The notes: a model not told the origin generated them from the sequence alone. DNA of 10,386 bases from JAERML01 sp035687895 (GCA_035687895.1 DASRUE010000098.1:1-10386), one strand, 5' to 3'. Counted from the stretch's first letter, positions 1 to 6,675 are shown. Program-made: numbers and translations.

Positions 1-1
1 T

Positions 2-400
2 GAAAAACGCGCGCTGATCGCAGAGTCCGAGGGTGACAAGCAGGCCAAGATCAACCGCGCTGAGGGCGATAAGCAGGAGGCCATCGCGAAGTCTGAAGGC
101 GAAAAAATGAAGCGTATCAATGAGGCGGAGGGACGCGGCCAGGAGATTGAACGTGTCGCAATGGCAACTGCCAAGGGAATTCGTGAGATAGCCAACGCCA
201 TCAGCGACAAGGGTGGCATTGATGCGGTCAACCTTCGCATCGCCGAGTCGTATCTGGCCGAGTTTGGAAAGCTGGCCCAGAAGAACAACGCGATGATCAT
301 TCCCTCCAACCTCTCCGATGTTGCCGGCGTGGTTGCCTCTGTCGGGAAGATCTTCACAACGATGAACAGGACGGAAGCGGAAGCGAAGCCGTCGAAATAG
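2..400 (+). CDS. SPFH/band-7 (paraslipin/stomatin-like) protein, C-terminal part
   Basis: The gene enters from the left edge in an open frame, so only about the last 132 residues are present and the start is outside the window. Family members are membrane-anchored scaffold proteins that form large oligomers and are linked to membrane microdomains and protease control; the SPFH domain itself would lie upstream. What is visible is the coiled-coil part: four consecutive 11-residue units beginning with E-G (EGDKQAKINRA, EGDKQEAIAKS, EGEKMKRINEA, EGRGQEIERVA; bases 29-160), rich in Lys, Glu and Ala. It is followed by the conserved paraslipin C-terminal region, including LRIAESYLAEFGKLA and an NAMIIPSNLSD segment, and ends in a short charged tail. 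The coiled coil plus the NxMIIPSNLSD block make the assignment good. A partner NfeD-like gene, common for this family, could lie upstream but cannot be seen. Confidence 0.88.
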   Translation, partial: EKRALIAESEGDKQAKINRAEGDKQEAIAKSEGEKMKRINEAEGRGQEIERVAMATAKGIREIANAISDKGGIDAVNLRIAESYLAEFGKLAQKNNAMIIPSNLSDVAGVVASVGKIFTTMNRTEAEAKPSK

Positions 401-463
401 TCACAATGCTGACCGTCTGACGGAAACTCCGCGCGGACTGAAGCAGAGCGTCATCGAACTCCG

Positions 464-865
464 ATGGAACGAGCCCCCATGTACGTTCCCCTGATCATAT
501 TCTTGACGAGTGCCCTGATGTTTCAGGGGTGCACGTCCCTTGAGACGGCGTCGGGCGAGAAACGCGGCTCTTACGACATTGCAGTCACAGAGATTGTTGT
601 GAGATCGGTGGATGAAAACATGTCCGCGACTGAGCTCTGGTTCTCTGTGAAGGCCCTGGTTACAAACAATACTGCTTCACGCCGGACCGTGGTGATCGGC
701 ATTCAGGGGGTTGACCGGGACGGGTTCGAGTTGAAGGACTTCATCATGCGGGGAAGTCTCGAAGCAAACGAAACGAGGTTCCTCACCGACAGGCAATACA
801 TGCCAAAGGAGAATTTCCAAAAAGTCGTCCAGTGGCAGGTGGAGTCTGTTTCATTTATCGAATAA
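464..865 (+). CDS. Small putative lipoprotein, FxLYD-like fold suspected
   Basis: This encodes a 133-residue exported protein of unknown function. The N-terminus is a short hydrophobic segment (YVPLIIFLTSALMFQGC) ending in a lipobox-like FQGC, with Phe rather than the usual Leu at -3. If cleaved there, the mature protein would be lipid-anchored. An in-frame ATG at 479 would give a shorter signal with no positive charge; I keep 464 because it adds Arg3, but neither start has a convincing Shine-Dalgarno. The mature part looks all-beta, with alternating hydrophobic strands, a V-T-N-N turn and phrases such as VIGIQGVDRDGFEL. This resembles the FxLYD/DUF3426 type of Ig-like extracytoplasmic domain, but that is only a resemblance. 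It is the first complete gene of a co-directional run and its stop lies immediately before the GH76-like reading frame. Confidence 0.7.
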   Translation: MERAPMYVPLIIFLTSALMFQGCTSLETASGEKRGSYDIAVTEIVVRSVDENMSATELWFSVKALVTNNTASRRTVVIGIQGVDRDGFELKDFIMRGSLEANETRFLTDRQYMPKENFQKVVQWQVESVSFIE

Positions 866-869
866 GACC

Positions 870-968
870 ATCAAACAGAACGTCGAACAGAAACGGAGTA
901 CCAAGCATCCATTTCTTTACGCGGGACTGGCCATCGCCACTGCGGCCGTCGTTATCTTCGCTGTAATC
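870..968 (+). other. Probable N-terminal membrane anchor of the GH76-like protein, upstream of the first standard start
   Basis: The frame of the GH76-like gene stays open leftwards to a stop at 732-734, yet holds no ATG, GTG or TTG between that stop and the GTG at 969. The stretch 870-968 would encode a basic segment (KQNVEQKRSTKH) followed by a hydrophobic helix (FLYAGLAIATAAVVIFAVIV) that continues into the first annotated residues VATLF. This is the layout of a signal anchor, so it is probably translated. Candidate non-standard starts are ATC at 870, four bases after the preceding gene's stop, and CTG at 846 just after a GGTGGAG. A sequence error that destroyed a normal start is equally possible. 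Confidence 0.5.
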
Positions 969-2117
969 GTGGCAACTCTCTTCGGTGAGCGATCGCCAGA
1001 CCCGGCACGACCTGATTCAACGACTCACGAGCAGGCCGCCACTTCTTCACCATCCGATCAATGGCTTCGGAGAGCTTTTTCTGTTGCGACCCTCTTTCAT
1101 CATGTCTATACTCCTTGTTGGGAGGGAGCTTATGGAGCGCTTGGCGATGCGTACCTGTTCGCCGCGACCGGTGATTCCTCTCTTCTTCGATTCCACACCG
1201 GTGAACATGACCTGAGGCAAATGTGCGAAGGTACGTGGCTAGACGACAGGGCATGGGTGTGTCTCGCGGAACTTAAGTGGTGGAATGTATCCGGGAAGCG
1301 GAACATGGGTCTGGTCACCGATGCTGTCCGAAGGTACGACGAAGCAAAGGCCGAAGGGAGACTCTCTTCGCATGAAGGATTCTGGAGCTGGTACAATTGG
1401 CCGCCACATGCCAACGTGAACGAAAGGATATTCACCAATTCCAACATGAATCAGATGGTGACTGTGGCGTGTAAGCTGTATGACGTCACCGGTGAACGCC
1501 GGTTTCTCGAAGACGCACTGTTGGTCTGGAACGGGGATCGCAAGGTCAAGGGCATTGAGAGTAACTACTACAGAGGGAATGGTGTATGGGAAGGAAGAGG
1601 AGGTCACGCTGCATTCGGCAACGAACTCCCCTGGGGCGGAACGGGGTACTGTTCCGTTGCAGCGGCACTCTACCTTGCAACCCGCGACGAGAGATACCGA
1701 TCCATTGCGGTTGCGACTGCAAACTACATCATGGACCCTGCCACAGGGTGGATTGATCCGAATGATTTCTACCAGCTCCGCATGGACGGCAACGGCGCGT
1801 TCGTCCATTTTCTGCTCGACGCATACGAGATCGCACCTAGCGAGCTGCGCGACCTTCTCCCGAAGATTGAGATGATGCTGGAACACGTCTGGACGAACAA
1901 TCACGGCAGGGCAATCGTGACGCTCCACCGAGAAGTCGATCATGGCATTCGGAACGGTTGGAATCCCCGTGGCGGTGAAGAAGGCTACGGTGTGGGAGAG
2001 GTCGGAACGGTGCATGCGCAAGGTGAAGCAGCGCGTGCGTTTGGGGTCTTTGCCTACTTCCAAACTATCAAGGATCGTTCTTCCTCTGCGGCAGAGAAAA
2101 GACCTGGCACTCAATAA
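969..2117 (+). CDS. GH76-like (alpha/alpha)6-barrel glycosidase, putative membrane-anchored
   Basis: The product resembles glycoside hydrolase family 76 (alpha-1,6-mannanase type) and the wider six-hairpin glycosidase fold. Numbering from the GTG at 969, the helical repeats begin near residue 36. An aromatic WEGAYGALGDAY segment is at 51-62, and LDDRAW at 91-96 supplies the adjacent Asp pair (D92, D93) that is catalytic in GH76, followed by a helix ending in SGK. Next come NSNMNQMVTVACKLYDVTG at about 157-175, GGTGYCSVAAALYLATRDERY at 223-243 and the end of the barrel near 365. These match the order of GH76 blocks, although the usual T-Y-N-Q-G block appears as GGTGYCS. The substrate cannot be read from sequence; alpha-mannan-like glycans are the family precedent. 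The annotated start probably truncates a membrane anchor encoded just upstream. The next gene begins 15 bases downstream, so they are likely co-transcribed. Confidence 0.75.
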   Translation: MATLFGERSPDPARPDSTTHEQAATSSPSDQWLRRAFSVATLFHHVYTPCWEGAYGALGDAYLFAATGDSSLLRFHTGEHDLRQMCEGTWLDDRAWVCLAELKWWNVSGKRNMGLVTDAVRRYDEAKAEGRLSSHEGFWSWYNWPPHANVNERIFTNSNMNQMVTVACKLYDVTGERRFLEDALLVWNGDRKVKGIESNYYRGNGVWEGRGGHAAFGNELPWGGTGYCSVAAALYLATRDERYRSIAVATANYIMDPATGWIDPNDFYQLRMDGNGAFVHFLLDAYEIAPSELRDLLPKIEMMLEHVWTNNHGRAIVTLHREVDHGIRNGWNPRGGEEGYGVGEVGTVHAQGEAARAFGVFAYFQTIKDRSSSAAEKRPGTQ

Positions 2118-2132
2118 ATATCTGAGGGACTC

Positions 2133-2405
2133 ATGTGCAGGAACATCAAAACTCTCTTCAACTTTGATCCACCGGCAACGGACGAGGAGATTCATGCCGC
2201 GTGTCTCCAATTCGTCCGGAAGCTCAGCGGGTTCACCGCTCCATCTAGGGCAAATGAAGCAGCCTTCCACCGCGCCGTCCGTGACAGCGCAAAGATCGCC
2301 CGCAGACTGATCGACTTACTGGAGACCCAGGCACCTCCCCGCAATCGGGACGTGGAAGCAGCTAAAGCGCGGGCACGGGCGGTTGCGCGGTTTGCCGATA
2401 AATGA
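2133..2405 (+). CDS. DUF2277 family protein
   Basis: This is a 90-residue, probably cytoplasmic protein of the DUF2277 family, recognised from its start MCRNIKTLFNFDPPAT, followed by E-E-I-H-A-A, then QFVRKLSGFTAPS, ANEAAFHRAV and an APPRNR segment near the end. The length is normal for the family and the protein appears intact. It has no signal peptide. Its biochemical function is unknown to me, and I give none. A GAGGGA lies about six bases before the ATG and could serve as a ribosome binding site. It sits in the same direction between the GH76-like gene (15-base gap) and the LamG lipoprotein gene (31-base gap), an odd cytoplasmic member of an otherwise exported set. Confidence 0.9.
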   Translation: MCRNIKTLFNFDPPATDEEIHAACLQFVRKLSGFTAPSRANEAAFHRAVRDSAKIARRLIDLLETQAPPRNRDVEAAKARARAVARFADK

Positions 2406-2436
2406 TGAATGCCATCCATAACGAGAGTTCACCATA

Positions 2437-3549
2437 ATGTGCACAAAGGTTCGTGGTTACGGTCTCATTGGGATTACGCTCGTGCTCTTGGTTGCGGCAT
2501 GCGGCGAAAAGCAAAAAGCGGAATCGGCCGATGACAGTAATCGGGCAACGACGACATTGAAGGCCGATTCCTCTGCTCTGAGTCAAGACGTCGACATGAT
2601 GAGGAGTGTGGAGAGAGCTAGGGTTTCCATCCGCCTGAGGGACGGTTCGAGAATTCTGGGAGACCCAATCATGGATTCGGTTACGATCCAGACTCAGTAT
2701 GCTTCTTTCACCCTTTCGTACAATCTGCTGAGAACGATTGAGATTCCGGAAGTCGGTGAACTCGCCACCGTGTCTCTCGTAAGTGGAGAGCGACTCCACG
2801 GGATTCTTGTCCCCCCGGTGATGCCAATTCAGAGCATTCTGGGACCATTGTCGATACGGTTGCCGGACATCGTATCGATTGCGGTTCTTCAACAGAATCA
2901 TCTGCTCGATTCAGGTCTGGCAGCTTTTTATTCATTTCACGGGGATGCAAACGACAAGAGCGGTCACAACAAGCATGGGATAAACAACGGGGCTCGACCG
3001 TGCAACGATCGATTCGGGAATCCTGACAATGCCTCTGCATTCGACGGCGACGATTCGTACGTCACGATCCCTGATGGATTGATTCGCCGGGACGCGTCGG
3101 CATTTACGCTTTCGATGTGGATATCAACACCCGCCCTCGAAGAAGATAGGATGGCCCTGTACATTGGCGCTGCTGAAGGCGAGGCCAGCATTCAACTCAA
3201 GGAGAAACAGATCGGATTGTTTGTTACGCTCAATGGAAAAATGTATGCAGCCCGCGCACGCATTGACACCGACAGATGGCTCCACATAGTGGGTGTCTAC
3301 CGTCGGGGAATCGCCTGCGAGGTTTGGGTTGACGGTGAACTCAAGGAGCGGACGAGTATTCCCGCAGGGAACCTCCTTCACGGACTGGCAAGCCACATTT
3401 CCTCCATTGGTTCATACGCCCCGGCTCACTTCGATCATGCTCGCGCATATGGAATACACAGTTGGCTTGGGAATCTCGATGATATACGAATCTTCAATCG
3501 TGCCCTTGAGGACGCAGAGATTAACGCGCTTTTCCAATCGTATGAATGA
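2437..3549 (+). CDS. LamG-domain lipoprotein with two tandem beta modules
   Basis: This encodes a 370-residue lipoprotein. The signal sequence ends LVLLVAAC, with the lipidated Cys at residue 22, followed by a polar Ser/Ala/Asp-rich linker to about residue 58. Residues 62-103 and 109-150 look like two copies of a short beta module: a strand, then D-G-S-R-I-L-G or S-G-E-R-L-H-G, then strands ending in R-T-I-E-I or V-S-I-A-V. From about 159 to the end is a concanavalin A-like LamG (laminin G) domain. It opens with GLAAFYSFHGDANDKSG, contains AFDGDDSYVTIPD, FTLSMWIS, RWLHIVGVY and VWVDGELKE, and closes with LGNLDDIRIFNRALEDAEI. Such domains usually bind carbohydrate or protein outside the cell. 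Position between two glycosidase-like genes suggests a glycan-binding role, but that is inference. No strong Shine-Dalgarno is visible. Confidence 0.85.
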   Translation: MCTKVRGYGLIGITLVLLVAACGEKQKAESADDSNRATTTLKADSSALSQDVDMMRSVERARVSIRLRDGSRILGDPIMDSVTIQTQYASFTLSYNLLRTIEIPEVGELATVSLVSGERLHGILVPPVMPIQSILGPLSIRLPDIVSIAVLQQNHLLDSGLAAFYSFHGDANDKSGHNKHGINNGARPCNDRFGNPDNASAFDGDDSYVTIPDGLIRRDASAFTLSMWISTPALEEDRMALYIGAAEGEASIQLKEKQIGLFVTLNGKMYAARARIDTDRWLHIVGVYRRGIACEVWVDGELKERTSIPAGNLLHGLASHISSIGSYAPAHFDHARAYGIHSWLGNLDDIRIFNRALEDAEINALFQSYE

Positions 3550-4660
3550 GCCCCTTGTCGATCCACACTCGTGTTTATCATCCTTATGGGCAGCGCTGAT
3601 TTGTCACGCAATGGTTTCAATGTGTCTTCTTGTGTTCTCAGGTTGCAAGAGCGAAGCGCCCGGTCATCAGCCACCGCCGCAGACCAGGTCTTATCGCATG
3701 GGCTTCTCCGGCATTCCTCCCCGCGCCGATATCGCTCTTGCCATTGCGTCCATCGACCTCTGGTCGCAGCGTTCCGATGGCGCCATCATGAGTTTTGAGC
3801 TCCCCTGGGATTCTCTCCTCGCGGGCATTCCTCCGGAAACGCTGATTGTCCGCGAACAGTTGCCTCTGGCCAACTACTTCCGCTACAAGGGACACCAACT
3901 CTGGGTGTATCTCGATCCTGCCAACGGGCTGAACCGTGCAGGTGAATCCGAGCCGCTGGTACGGAACGGTCGCAGCATCGCAGAGGCTCCCATCCAACAA
4001 CTTTTCCGTCGGTATGCTGTGGTCATCGACAGCATCCTCCGTCCTGAACATCTTGGCGTGGTGCTGGAAACAAATCTGATCAGGGGACTCTCTCCCGCCA
4101 GCCTGTATGCCGCAATCCGACAGGTGGCTAACGGTGCGGCAGCCGACGTGCGGGCCCGCGACACAGTTGTGAAACTAAGTGTGAGCGTGCAGGTGGACTA
4201 CGCGTGGGGGCGATTCGGTGGCAACGTGTTTCAGGGAATAGACACAGACTTTGCGGACTTCCCTTTTATCCAGGAACTCGGTTTGTCTTCATATCCATTT
4301 TTTGCAGGTTTTGCGGAACCTGAGGAAATCCCGAACAACTATTATTCACGCCTGGTTGAAGGACGATCCCTGCCAGTGATGGTCACCGAAGGGGGATGGA
4401 CATCGGTATCGTTGGATAGCATTATCTCGTCACCGGATAAACAATGGCGGTACATTCTCCGGCAAATGGAAATCCTGAACCAAGCGCGTGCGACGGCGGT
4501 CTTTCAACTTACGTTCACTGATCTCGACCTTGTTGCACATCCACCGCCGCCGGGATCCATTCTGCCGTTGTTCGCGCATCTCGGTCTGGTGGACATCAAC
4601 TTGAATCCCAAGTCCGCCCTTGCGGGGTGGGATGTAGCATTTTCCCGTCAGAGGCGGTAA
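3542..4660 (+). CDS. Lipoprotein resembling a clan GH-A (TIM-barrel) glycosidase
   Basis: The chosen start ATG at 3542 overlaps the end of the LamG gene by 8 bases (ATGAATGA), pointing to translational coupling. It places a hydrophobic segment and lipobox FSGC (Cys35) correctly, whereas the frame upstream of 3542 is only a shadow of the LamG gene. The 372-residue product has features expected of a (beta/alpha)8 retaining glycosidase. LWVYLDPANG is near 120-129. LGVVLETNL at 171-179 puts E176 where the clan GH-A acid/base lies. SVQVDYAWG follows at about 215-223 and GLSSYPFF at 247-254. VTEGGW at 281-286 puts E283 where the nucleophile lies. I recall similar uncharacterised proteins in other bacteria, but no named GH family. 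The substrate is unknown; export and neighbours suggest extracellular or periplasmic carbohydrate. Catalytic roles are inferred from motif position only. Confidence 0.7.
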   Translation: MNEPLVDPHSCLSSLWAALICHAMVSMCLLVFSGCKSEAPGHQPPPQTRSYRMGFSGIPPRADIALAIASIDLWSQRSDGAIMSFELPWDSLLAGIPPETLIVREQLPLANYFRYKGHQLWVYLDPANGLNRAGESEPLVRNGRSIAEAPIQQLFRRYAVVIDSILRPEHLGVVLETNLIRGLSPASLYAAIRQVANGAAADVRARDTVVKLSVSVQVDYAWGRFGGNVFQGIDTDFADFPFIQELGLSSYPFFAGFAEPEEIPNNYYSRLVEGRSLPVMVTEGGWTSVSLDSIISSPDKQWRYILRQMEILNQARATAVFQLTFTDLDLVAHPPPPGSILPLFAHLGLVDINLNPKSALAGWDVAFSRQRR

Positions 4661-4857
4661 GCACAAGACGAAGCAGAGTTCAAAACGTCAGACCTGGTGG
4701 AGAACGATTACCGTCTTCGTCGGCCCCGCGCTTGAGGACGAAGCACGTTCAGTGCACGAGGGGTTCAGGAAGTTAGAGACCGTCTTGCGATTGTCACGTT
4801 CGTTCGCGAGATTGGAACGTTCATCGTTCGATCCGACCAGACTATCGCCGCTGTTTC
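4661..4857 (+). promoter_or_regulatory. Noncoding gap upstream of adenosine deaminase with repeated short words
   Basis: No gene is supported in this 197-base gap. It is the longest break in the run of genes before adenosine deaminase, so a promoter is likely here, but I see no convincing -35/-10 pair. It contains a direct repeat GACGAAGCA at 4667-4675 and 4737-4745, the inverted word CTTCGTC at 4715-4721, and five copies of CGTTC between 4746 and 4829, including a palindromic AACGTT at 4816-4821. The pairing of 4715-4721 with 4737-4743 could form a 7-bp hairpin with a 15-base loop, but no T-run follows, so it is not a typical terminator. Confidence 0.3.
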
Positions 4858-5871
4858 ATGTTTTCAGCACATGTCCTTCCGAAAGTCGAGCTGCATCTCC
4901 ACCTCGATTGCTCGCTCAGCTACGAAGTGGTCGCCAGGATCGATCCAACAGTGACGAGATCCGATTTCGAACGGGATTTCATTGCGCCTGCCAAGTGCAC
5001 CAACCTTGCAGACTACCTGACACGTGCGCGCCATGGTATTGCGATGATGCAAACCGAACAGGAACTCCGGTGGGTCACGGCGGACCTGTTCGAGCAGCTC
5101 CGCAAGGATAATATCCTCTATGCTGAGATCCGATTTGCGCCCCTCCTTCACACACAGAAAGGCTTGACACCTGAACAGGTGGTCGAGATCATCGATAGTG
5201 AGGCTACCCGGGCTAGTATGGCCTCAGGAGTTGAAGCACGCCTGATTCTCTGCACGCTCCGGCACTTCACAAACGAACAAAGCATGGAGACGGTGATGCT
5301 CGTCAGACGCTTTCGAGGGAAACTGGTCGCCGCTCTCGACATCGCTGGTGACGAGGCAGGATATCCGGTGAACGCGCATATCCCTGCGTTCCGGCATGCC
5401 ATGACCAACAATGTGCCGCGGACTGCACATGCCGGTGAGGCTCTCGGCGCGACAAGTGTGTGGGAGACGTTGAAACACTTCCAGCCGACGCGTATTGGCC
5501 ATGGCGTCCGCAGCATAGAGGATGCGGGACTTATCGAGCATCTGAAGCAGACGCGCATCCACCTCGAGATCTGTCCGACCAGCAATGTACAGACGGATGT
5601 TATTGGTGCCATCGGCGACCATCCTGCGAACCGTTTGTATTCAGCCGGAGTTTCGGTCGGGATCAATACTGACGCCCGGACGATTTCCAACGTCACACTT
5701 GCGACCGAGTACGAGGTTCTCCACCGACAGTTCGGCTGGTCGACAGAACACTTCCGCACGTGCAACATGAATGCATTGGAAGCGGCGTTCCTACCGGAGA
5801 AAACAAAGCGGCAACTTGCAGACCGGTTGCTCCTCGCATACCAAGGACTCGAGGGCTCCGCATCTCATTGA
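4858..5871 (+). CDS. add: Adenosine deaminase
   Basis: This is a cytoplasmic zinc enzyme that converts adenosine (and usually deoxyadenosine) to inosine and ammonia in purine salvage. The 337-residue length is normal. Motifs run in family order: PKVELHLHLD with zinc ligands H13 and H15, AEIRFAPLLH at 89-98, the DIAGDEAG substrate loop at 161-168, TAHAGE with zinc ligand H191 and proton-shuttling E194, RIGHGV with H215, EICPTSN at 237-243, and INTDART with zinc ligand D272. The residue after D272 is Ala instead of the second Asp of the mammalian TDDP motif; bacterial family members of the TDxRxxS type also vary here, so this does not indicate inactivity. A related deaminase such as an adenine deaminase cannot be excluded. 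The first ATG has no visible Shine-Dalgarno. The HAD gene follows after 17 bases. Confidence 0.93.
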   Translation: MFSAHVLPKVELHLHLDCSLSYEVVARIDPTVTRSDFERDFIAPAKCTNLADYLTRARHGIAMMQTEQELRWVTADLFEQLRKDNILYAEIRFAPLLHTQKGLTPEQVVEIIDSEATRASMASGVEARLILCTLRHFTNEQSMETVMLVRRFRGKLVAALDIAGDEAGYPVNAHIPAFRHAMTNNVPRTAHAGEALGATSVWETLKHFQPTRIGHGVRSIEDAGLIEHLKQTRIHLEICPTSNVQTDVIGAIGDHPANRLYSAGVSVGINTDARTISNVTLATEYEVLHRQFGWSTEHFRTCNMNALEAAFLPEKTKRQLADRLLLAYQGLEGSASH

Positions 5872-5888
5872 GACGACACTCATTCCGT

Positions 5889-6632
5889 ATGACATCGAAC
5901 CGCGCCGTACACGCAGTTATCTGGGACTATGACGGGACACTCGTGGATACCCGACAGAAGAACCTGAACGTCACACGTAAGATCGTGAAGAGCATTGCTG
6001 GAATCGACCCGATGACGATCCCTGCCCTGCAGACCATCGAACGATACATGCTCGCCAATACGGGCGCACTCAATTGGAGGGATTTCTACTCGAGGGAATT
6101 CCACTTGACCGAAGACCAAATTGATGCCGCCGGGAGGGCATGGACCGAGTTTCAACAGCAGGATACAACTCCCACCCCGTTGTTTGATGGGATCAAGGAA
6201 GTTATTGAAGCGCTTCGCACATTACCCCATGGAGTAGTCTCTCAAAACTCCAGGATGACCATATCCACCGTGCTTCACGGGTGCGGGCTTCTTCCCTATT
6301 TCCGTGCAATCATCGGCTATGAGGAGGTCGACCTGCGGCGCCAGAAGCCCGCCCCGGACGGCATTCTCCTCTGCATCAAGGAACTGATGAACTCGCAAGA
6401 AGGGCTCATCATGTACATCGGTGACCATGAAACAGACGCAAAGTGTGCTTCCAATACCGCGGCAGCACTCAGAGCCTCAGGGTCAGGGATTGAGCTGAGA
6501 AGCATCGGCATCCTGCATTTACCCGATTCCGATGTTTCGGGTTGGAGCATCAAGCCGGATTACGAAGCGCGATGTGCACAGGACATTGCGAGGATCATCC
6601 TTGGCAAGTACCGGAACCCGCACTCCGGTTGA
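5889..6632 (+). CDS. HAD-superfamily phosphatase (phosphoglycolate phosphatase-like)
   Basis: This is a 247-residue haloacid-dehalogenase-type hydrolase, probably a cytoplasmic phosphatase. Motif I is WDYDGTLVDT at 12-21, with nucleophile D13 and acid/base D15. An alpha-helical cap spans about 20-98. Motif II is VSQNS at 117-121, motif III lysine K153 is in QKPAPDG, and motif IV is GDHETD at 178-183 with the acidic metal ligands. The helical cap after motif I fits the PGP/beta-phosphoglucomutase subgroup, but the substrate cannot be told. The ATG at 5889 is chosen because it begins just before motif I and follows the deaminase stop; the open frame further left lies inside the deaminase gene. 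Co-transcription with adenosine deaminase raises the possibility of a nucleotide phosphatase feeding adenosine to it, which is inference only. Confidence 0.87.
   Translation: MTSNRAVHAVIWDYDGTLVDTRQKNLNVTRKIVKSIAGIDPMTIPALQTIERYMLANTGALNWRDFYSREFHLTEDQIDAAGRAWTEFQQQDTTPTPLFDGIKEVIEALRTLPHGVVSQNSRMTISTVLHGCGLLPYFRAIIGYEEVDLRRQKPAPDGILLCIKELMNSQEGLIMYIGDHETDAKCASNTAAALRASGSGIELRSIGILHLPDSDVSGWSIKPDYEARCAQDIARIILGKYRNPHSG
6610..6629 (+). other. Small inverted repeat at the 3' end of the HAD gene
   Basis: ACCGGA at 6610-6615 and TCCGGT at 6624-6629 are perfectly complementary with an 8-base loop. They lie inside the last codons of the HAD gene. There is no T-run afterwards, so at best this is a weak 3'-end hairpin rather than an intrinsic terminator. 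Confidence 0.25.
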
Positions 6633-6644
6633 GCGAAACACGGC

Positions 6645-6675
6645 TTGACAATGTGGTTTGTTTGCGCGATATATG
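6645..6675 (+). promoter_or_regulatory. Possible promoter for the TonB-dependent receptor gene
   Basis: A perfect TTGACA at 6645-6650 is followed, 19 bases later, by TATATG at 6670-6675, giving a sigma70-like pair with wider than ideal spacing and a 4/6 -10 match. It begins 12 bases after the HAD stop and would leave a leader of about 150 bases before the receptor start. If the host is a true Bacteroidota its primary sigma factor prefers a different -7/-33 pattern, which weakens this call. Confidence 0.35.

Noticed and set aside
401..463. CCGTCTGACGG inverted repeat after the SPFH gene as a terminator
   Set aside because: The two arms are separated by one base, leaving at most a 3-bp stem with a usable loop, and no T-run follows.
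1239..2270. Long open frame (343 codons) on the - strand opposite the GH76-like gene
   Set aside because: It lies antisense to a gene with clear family motifs, and its translation is Cys/Arg/Pro-rich without any domain pattern. It is a frame shadow.
3293..3541. Extension of the GH-A-like lipoprotein leftwards to an ATG at 3293
   Set aside because: The extension would overlap the LamG domain by about 250 bases and bury the signal peptide and lipobox. ATG 3542 gives a proper lipoprotein start.
5664..5700. Loss of the second Asp of the mammalian TDDP motif as a sign of an inactive deaminase
   Set aside because: Bacterial adenosine deaminases of the TDxRxxS type vary at this residue, and all zinc ligands and the catalytic Glu are present.
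5148..5768. 206-codon open frame on the - strand opposite adenosine deaminase
   Set aside because: Its translation is Ser/Arg/Cys-rich with no recognisable pattern, and the + strand gene carries all catalytic motifs.
5760..5888. Extension of the HAD protein leftwards to 5760
   Set aside because: It lies inside the adenosine deaminase gene and would add an Arg-rich segment before motif I that the family lacks.
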